In this document: in pieces, positions 54,300 through 64,000 of the stretch
Numbering within the stretch: the stretch's first letter is position 1
How the letters are laid out: each line of letters opens with the position of its first letter
Notes under the pieces: generated by a model
The model's database searches: none
Told to the model about the DNA's origin: nothing
The model's input: the letters and a program-made list of their open reading frames with translations, nothing else
Translations under genes and position numbers: made by a program
DNA from: Manihot esculenta
Taxonomy: Eukaryota; Streptophyta; Magnoliopsida; Malpighiales; Euphorbiaceae
DNA: 64,000 bases
Reading direction: 5' to 3'
Assembly: GCF_001659605.2 (NCBI RefSeq)
Contig: NC_035170.2
Span: 4,960,001 to 5,024,000, forward strand

Positions 54300-56287
54300 A
54301 GTATAAAATTTTAAATTAAGAATACCTACATATAATATTTGCTAAATTTTAGAAGACATTTTATAAGAGTTCTTGAAATCAAAATTTCCCAATTTTATAT
54401 GGCATTTAATTAACTACCACAAAATTAAATTCCTCCAAACTCTTCTTTTCCTTTTCTCCTAACATTTTAATTTGCAAAGCACAGAAGAAGAAGAAAAAAA
54501 AAACAGAAAGAAAGAAATAAAGAGAAAAGAAGGAAGGAAGAAGCACGTCAAAATTTAAAAAGAAATTAATAAATTAAATGCCTAACACAAAAGTAAGCTA
54601 AATTTTCTGTATTTTTATAATCTAGTCTAAATATTTAAATAAGCAGCTACATTTTGTAAAAATTATTTTCAAACTTTTTGAAAGTGTGAAATATTATTGT
54701 AAATTTGTCCAATTATTTTATTTTTTAATTGGTTTAACAATATCAATATTTTTTTAAATGAGATTAAAAAATATAATTTAAGACATCTGAAATTTATTTC
54801 GATATACTTAATATCGTGCAACAATATCAATATCTTTATCATCAATTATTTTTAAATTTTATTTTGATATTCATAATTTATTAAAATTTTTAACCATGGT
54901 TTTACTCGCATCATCTATCCTTATTAACACTAAATCTCATCACTATTTAATAGTCATTTATTATTAAAACAAAATTATGGATAAATTGATTCTCAATTTG
55001 GATGTAAAAAAGTTAAGAAAGGAAATTAAAATTTTGATTCTTTTTAATAAAATTTTAAAAATGTAAACTTTTGGATTATAACATCATAACATGAAAGGGT
55101 TGGACATATTTTTGTAATTTGACCTAAATTAAATATAATACCTACTTTTACCTAAATCAAATTTATATTTAGTAGACACTTGTGTATTGTGTGGATTTTA
55201 ATTATATAATTATTAATTTTATTAATAAAATTAAAAAATAGTTTTTTATGATTAGGAGGGTATACTTTTAAATTTGTTTACAGTGATCGAAGTTATAACA
55301 ATAAAAAAATTTTTTAATTTTTCTTATAAAATTCAAAATTAAAATTATCAATAAAAATACCTCCCACAAAGTTATTAAATTTTTTTACATATCCTTTATA
55401 TCGAAGTTATAATAAAAACATTAAAAAAAAAAAACTTAAATTTCTCTTATAAAATTTGAAATTAAAATTTTTAGTCAAAATACCCTGCAAATTATTAAAT
55501 TTTTTAACATATCCTCTATATTTATTTCGAATAATACTATAAATAAATTTTATTATTAATTAAATCACCATGATCCATATTATATTTTTAATTTCTAATA
55601 TTGTGCTAATCTATAAAATATTTTTAATTTTTAATATTGTGCTAATCTATAAAAGTCAGGTTTATTTATAAAAATATATATATAATATAATTATTTTCAT
55701 GACTATAAAGAGTATTAAAGGATCAAATCTGGCCGGTATGAAATCATCTAATGGTTTATTTTCTATGCTTTATCATGGAGTCCAAACAGCATCATTTTAC
55801 TATTAATACTATAAAAATTAAATAGAAATTATTTTTTTATTATAATATCATATATTTTTATAAAAATAATTTATTATTCATTTATATTTATTTATTATTC
55901 TTACTTCATTATTAAATATCATATTTCAAAAAAATATGTTGTTACTTGTTTTTATATAAAAATTTATAAACTTATTTTTATATAAATAGTTTTAGAAAAA
56001 TAATTTTAAAAATTAAGTAACAAAAATTAAAAAAACTATTTTTAATTTTAGATGAAATAATTTCCCACATAACGGATTTTTCTTTTAGATATCTTCAAGG
56101 TATAATGAAATTTATTTATTAAATATATAGATCTCATTTATTTATATTTTGATAATATTACCTAAAGTCTTAAGCCATTGAATGTCTAAGATTAAATCAT
56201 AACTTTCTAAGGGCAAAAGCTACATGTCTGCTTGAAATGATTGCCTTTGCATCTGCCATTTGAAATTTCTATGCACATGCTTACACT
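54300..56287. other. AT-rich intergenic DNA
   Basis: No supported gene. Sequence is mostly A/T with purine runs near 54480-54545. Confidence 0.5.
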
Positions 56288-57624
56288 TCAAGTCTTGACC
56301 ATTAACGACCTCAACCCACAACCCATTAATTTCCTACACTTCCCCATTAGCTGCTTCACAGTACCTTCATTAATGAAATTATGAGTGCTGCTCGTATCTA
56401 TAAGGATGTACAGTCTCATCTTCCTATAACTACCTAGTTTGGTTACTCCTAGAAGGGGTGGAGGGAGGAGCTTCCCTTTGGCAGGGCACCGACGCACTGC
56501 TGCGGCACCATCGGCTGCGCCGCTGCGGCACCTTCATCCTCCTTTAAAGCATTTTCCAGTCACCGGTACGGCACGTGCCCCCTTGCCGTACCCTCCTCCG
56601 CCCCTGCCTAGAACCCCACATTGCATTCAAAGAAAGTTGTCCTTCTTGCATAGCATCATCACTTTCTTCTATCTCTTTAACCATTGCCTCTAATTCTTCT
56701 TCTTCTTCAATAATCTCCTCCACTTGCAAGATGTATAACTACCTTTTCTTATATTTGTGGTCAGGTACATACCTTTCATCACACCAAAAATACTAATTTT
56801 TTTGCTCTTTTTTTCGTCCATCTCTTTACTAGTAAGGAAAGATTTGGTGGTTTTAGCAGTGTTGATTGGGCTGGATTTAGTACAAGTGCTTTGGTTTGGT
56901 GTTTGGTTTTTTATAATGGAGTTTTGCCTGGGTAACGTGGTAGATGTGGTTATGGTAAGTAGTCTTTGGTAGCTATTTTGAGAGTTGGGACTGTATATTG
57001 TCCTTCACTAATACCTACTTTTAGATAGATCTCATAATAGACATTCAAATAATCTTGCAAAGAATCACTCTGCTTCAAATTTCTTAACTCAGCTAATGGG
57101 TCATCAAAGGCATGACTTCCAAATCAAGCTCCCAACTGTCTCACATAAGCATCCCAAATCTGTATAAACTGCAGTTCCATGTGTCCTAATATAGCCTTAG
57201 TGTCATCGTATTGCTCTACCCTCCAAATGCATAGCTGCCATTTTCACTCTGTTTTCAGGAGCAATCTTTCCTATTTCAAAAAAATATTCACTCCTCAACA
57301 ACCAGCCTTCCAATCCTTCTCCATTAAACTTTGGAAATTCTAACTTTGTGCTACTGCCCCAATGGTTTTTCCCATCTTTGTTACTTTCAACTTGAATCTG
57401 CTCTCCATCATATTATTATTCAGCAGTATGAGACCCTCCTCCTTAATGCTCTACTCTAGGATTGCTAATGATGAACTCTTTCAATGGTTAACTATCTCTT
57501 GCAACCTTGATTCCATCCTTGCCTCCCATCTCTTCTTAGATTCTAAAATTAAGTACCATTTCTTTCCTCCATTTATGCGACCTGGTTCCTTCAGCCATTT
57601 TCGAGCATTGTTAGCTCTGGTACC
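56288..57624 (-). mobile_element. Decayed Ty3/gypsy gag-protease relic
   Basis: On the minus strand, TGGTACCAGAGC (57624-57613) is one base off the initiator-Met primer-binding site. Degraded gag follows (LEFPKFNGEGLEGWLLRSEY, then MAAMHLEGRA), then an acidic linker and SLNAMWG, then a protease fragment LIDTSSTHNFINEGTVKQL, where the active-site D-S/T-G has become DTSS. Many stops and shifts occur. No RT follows before 56288. This is an old, truncated element of a different subfamily from elements 1-3. Confidence 0.7.
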
Positions 57625-57655
57625 ACACGAATAAATCACAAAAAATTTTAGGAGG

Positions 57656-58150
57656 TGATGACCGGTTTCTTCACCCCGATCTAAGGTCAGGCCCATTAGA
57701 GCAGCTTATAATCTGAAGGCTTCTAAGCCCCTCAAGAATCAGGCCCAGGCCCAGTCCATTCAGTTCAAAGACCGGGCTCCAGTCCGTTTCTTCAAACAGG
57801 CCGGCTTAGCTTTTCCGGCCTGATGGACAGATCCCCTCCGGGCCTAATTTTAACCTCATCCTCCGGCCCAGCTCAGAACCCGAAAGAGTTCAACCCTTTT
57901 GCCTTGTGGGACCATCCGCATGCGCGTCTGGAGAGAATCAGGGGCCGTTATGCATGGGACAGAGATCTGATTCCCTCGTACGTCCATATCAACGTAGCAG
58001 GAACAGATGGTCCAATGATACATGTTCAGTTAATATGTCACTAGCAGACAAAATGAAACATATAAAAGGAGAAATATCCTTCCTAGATCTAAGTTTTTCC
58101 AGTTTTACAAAACTCATTGCAAAATCCTATTTTCTGGATCTAGATCATCA
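57656..58150 (+). mobile_element. Solo LTR related to element 4
   Basis: A 495-bp block starts TGATGACCGGTTTCTTCACC, like TGATGACCGCTGGATTTCTT of element 4, and ends CTGGATCTAGATCATCA, like TTGGATCTCAGATCATCA. A TATA box TATAAAAGG sits at 58061-58069, in the matching place. No primer-binding site follows, so this is a solo LTR or a severed end. Flanks GGAGG and AGAAG are at best a mutated target-site duplication. Confidence 0.65.
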
Positions 58151-58805
58151 AGAAGCACAGAGCAAGAAAATGAAGCTCTCTTGTGCAGATTCTAGTTATA
58201 GTATTCTGAATAATTCCAAATTACAAAACCAGCTCCCTATAACGTCTCTCCCAGAATCAAAACAGAATCACTCATTCTTAGGTAACAGTTATACCAGAGG
58301 CTAGTACATATGCCAATGTGAAATTTGTGCATTAATTATAGTATATATATTGAATACACAAATTTAGAAGCAAAGTTTAATCTAATAATTATTAAGTTAA
58401 TTATAATATCAACACAAGCACCTCATATCTTTCCCCTCATAATTTTACGGTTGATTTGTAATTATTGTTATTTTTGTGGTGCTCCATTACTTGGAAAGGA
58501 ATTTGATATTGGGGAAAAAGAGCTCATAATAACACATGCACATCTTAATCTTTTAAGACAAGCAACAAAAGACTTGACCAAATACCCTAAATTTTCTTAC
58601 AAGCATAATAATTGCATGGAAAAAAAAAATAGACAATAGAGGATGAACTAACTAGGAAACCATCATAACCTTACTACAAAACCAAATATTCCATAATCCT
58701 TTAATTTCAACTCTCTCTCCTTTTCATGATTTTTAACAAACCAACCAACCAACATATGCTCTTGCTTCATCTCATTATTATTTCCTTTTGACAAAAAGTC
58801 TTCTC
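58151..58805. other. Intergenic DNA downstream of the aquaporin gene
   Basis: AT-rich with no supported gene. The 3' UTR and polyadenylation site of the minus-strand aquaporin gene should lie in its right part, below 58805. Confidence 0.5.
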
Positions 58806-62459
<3,654 letters not shown>

Positions 62460-62524
62460 GATCGATCCTTGTGCTTAAATGAGTTTCTGAGAAAACAAAA
62501 TAGAAGTTCTCTGTACAGAGAGAA

Positions 62525-62552
62525 CGCGAGAGGGAGAGGGAGAGAGAGGAGG
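62525..62552. repeat. GA-rich microsatellite in aquaporin 5' UTR
   Basis: GAGAGGGAGAGGGAGAGAGAGG on the plus strand (CT-rich on the coding strand), a common plant 5' UTR or core-promoter feature. Confidence 0.7.
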
Positions 62553-62602
62553 ATTGGCCTATGGACTTTGAGAGTGAGGATAGACAGGGGCAAAGCTGAA
62601 GG

Positions 62603-62613
62603 GGTATATATGG
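62603..62613 (-). promoter_or_regulatory. TATA box of the aquaporin gene
   Basis: CATATATACCC on the minus strand lies about 150 bp upstream of the ATG at 62459, leaving a 5' UTR of about 110-120 nt that includes the CT-rich tract. Confidence 0.55.
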
Positions 62614-62630
62614 GAACCGGGGAGTGAGAG

Positions 62631-62651
62631 TTTTTTTTTTTTTTTTTTTTT
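62631..62651. repeat. 21-base T tract upstream of the aquaporin TATA box
   Basis: An uninterrupted A/T homopolymer about 20 bp upstream of the TATA element; a likely nucleosome-free region. Confidence 0.8.
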
Positions 62652-62659
62652 CTCCCAAG

Positions 62660-64000
62660 AGAAAAATTATTATTTAGCGTTTGTGTAGTATAAAAAAGCT
62701 CATTCCATTGGTTTTCAAAAAATATATTAAAATATTATAATATTTTAAAAAATCATCCAATTAATATTTTTGTTAATTTTATTTTTATATATTAAAAAAA
62801 TTAAAATATTTTAAATATAAAAAAACTAATTAATATAATTTTTATAAAAATTAAACATTAATTAATAAAATATTAAAATACTTAAACAATAAAACTAGTG
62901 GAAGAATTATTAGTAATTTTTTAAAAATTTTATAAATATTTTAATATATTTTTTAAATTAAAAGACTAATTAATAAATTTCTCTAATAATAAATTTTTTA
63001 ATATACATGTATAATTTAATTATTTAGCTTTTTTTAGTTAAGTTAATTTTTTTATAGAAAAACTTAATTTTTTTATAAAAAAAGATTTTATATACTATAA
63101 AATCAAAATTTTTATTTTTTATAAGATTTTTATTAAAAAATTATACATAAACCCTTTAATTGTCAAATCCTAGAAAATGAAAGCAATGTAGCTTATCTGT
63201 CTATGAGCTTGACCTGATAACTTACTTTTGCAATTGAAGTAAGCTTTTACAACATGCCCTCGATTGAAGGGTAAGCTCTTTCCATGTCATATCTAAGAGA
63301 AGTTGTCATAAGCTACCAGACCTTTAAATTTTTTATTTTTAAATGAAACAAAAATTTTATTTATTAAACTCTAAATTTTTATAAAATAATAAAATTATAC
63401 TCATTTAATTTTATAAATTTATAAAAATTCAAATTATAATTAATAAATTTAAAATATAAATAATAATTTGTGTAATTAATTTATATTTAGCAGCTCACAA
63501 TTGGCATCCATGGGCGCAGCAGGTAAAGGTCAGCCGGTGGGCTCCACTGCTACCCACAAAGGATAAGTAAAACGATTCACAGTCACGACAGCCAGCACAG
63601 ACCAATTAATGAACCCGACGTACAATTTATGAGTCCTAAAACGGTCACCTTCTCTGTTGTCAATTTTGCATGCGTGTCAACTTTTTATTGGGGTTTGACG
63701 CTGAGTCAAGTTACAGTATTTCCATGAAAATTTTCCATTTTTTCGTGAGTTGGGTTGTGATTGCGGGTTATGGGTTGTGGGGTGCAGGTATGGCTTTTCG
63801 AGTCTTTAGTGGATTGGGTTATAGTTTTTGGATTGTGAGATGTTTAATGATGATGGGTTGTCTCTTGAGATAAACTTTCTTTTTAAGCCCTTTTCACTGT
63901 TATAATTAGCTCATTTGGGCAATACATATATTTAAAAAAAAACAAAAACCAATCATTGACCTCCATTGAATAGAAAAAAGTTATTTGTAAAATTATATAT
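62660..64000. other. Upstream region of the aquaporin gene, no further gene seen
   Basis: Mostly A/T. A less AT-rich island at 63495-63720 contains CCATGGGCGCAGCAGG and a TTGAC(GC)TGAGTCA-like motif, which might be promoter sequence of a gene beyond the window. The frame at 63670-63873 has no recognisable motif. Confidence 0.4.

Noticed and set aside
57823..58304. Frames within the solo LTR
   Set aside because: Lie inside LTR sequence matching element 4's non-coding LTR; no domain.

Overview
The window looks like nuclear DNA of a eudicot plant. It has very AT-rich intergenic DNA, GT-AG introns, a plasma-membrane aquaporin gene with the usual four-exon layout, MITEs, a decayed LINE and several long Ty3/gypsy LTR retrotransposons. 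The style of the elements suggests a Euphorbiaceae genome such as cassava or rubber tree, but that is a guess; only 'eudicot' is well supported. About 40 kb of the 64 kb is LTR-retrotransposon DNA.

Layout. Positions 1-8.8 kb: AT-rich DNA with MITEs, the first exon of a probable small plant gene (2141-2402, minus), a CACTA-like terminus with a degenerate AT-rich array, and a 50-residue putative secreted-peptide gene (6671-6823, minus). Positions 8828-35872: a three-level nest of related chromodomain Ty3/gypsy elements with LTRs of about 2.1-2.5 kb. Element 1 (plus, TSD GTATA) has element 2 (plus, TSD TAGAA) in its 5' LTR. Element 2 has element 3 (minus, TSD TCGAG) in its body. Element 1 has one frameshift in reverse transcriptase, element 2 is an internally deleted non-autonomous derivative, and element 3 has an intact pol behind two TAG stops in gag. 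Positions 36.1-38.2 kb: a dead LINE. Positions 38933-39082: a paralogue of the small peptide, about 5 kb from the first copy once the nest is removed. Positions 39.3-41.2 kb: two MITEs of one family.

Positions 41294-54294: element 4, a very young Tat-lineage Ty3/gypsy element on the minus strand (494-bp LTRs differing at one base, TSD CTTTA). Its gag-pol carries an 11-bp duplication and one TAG stop. Between pol and the 3' LTR it carries a three-exon gene on the opposite strand (43978-46920, plus) with two clean GT-AG introns, an array of ~100-bp tandem repeats, and a decayed second copy of the antisense cassette. This antisense gene is the most interesting feature here.

Positions 54.3-64 kb: AT-rich DNA, a decayed Ty3/gypsy gag-protease relic, a solo LTR related to element 4, then a complete PIP2 aquaporin gene (58806-62459, minus). 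No rRNA, tRNA or CRISPR was seen.

The retroelements form a working hierarchy. Elements 1 and 3 each retain what the other lacks, so together they could supply proteins to mobilise the deleted element 2, whose LTRs, primer-binding site and polypurine tract are intact. The host genes that can be supported are the aquaporin, the two small-peptide genes and the first exon at 2.4 kb.
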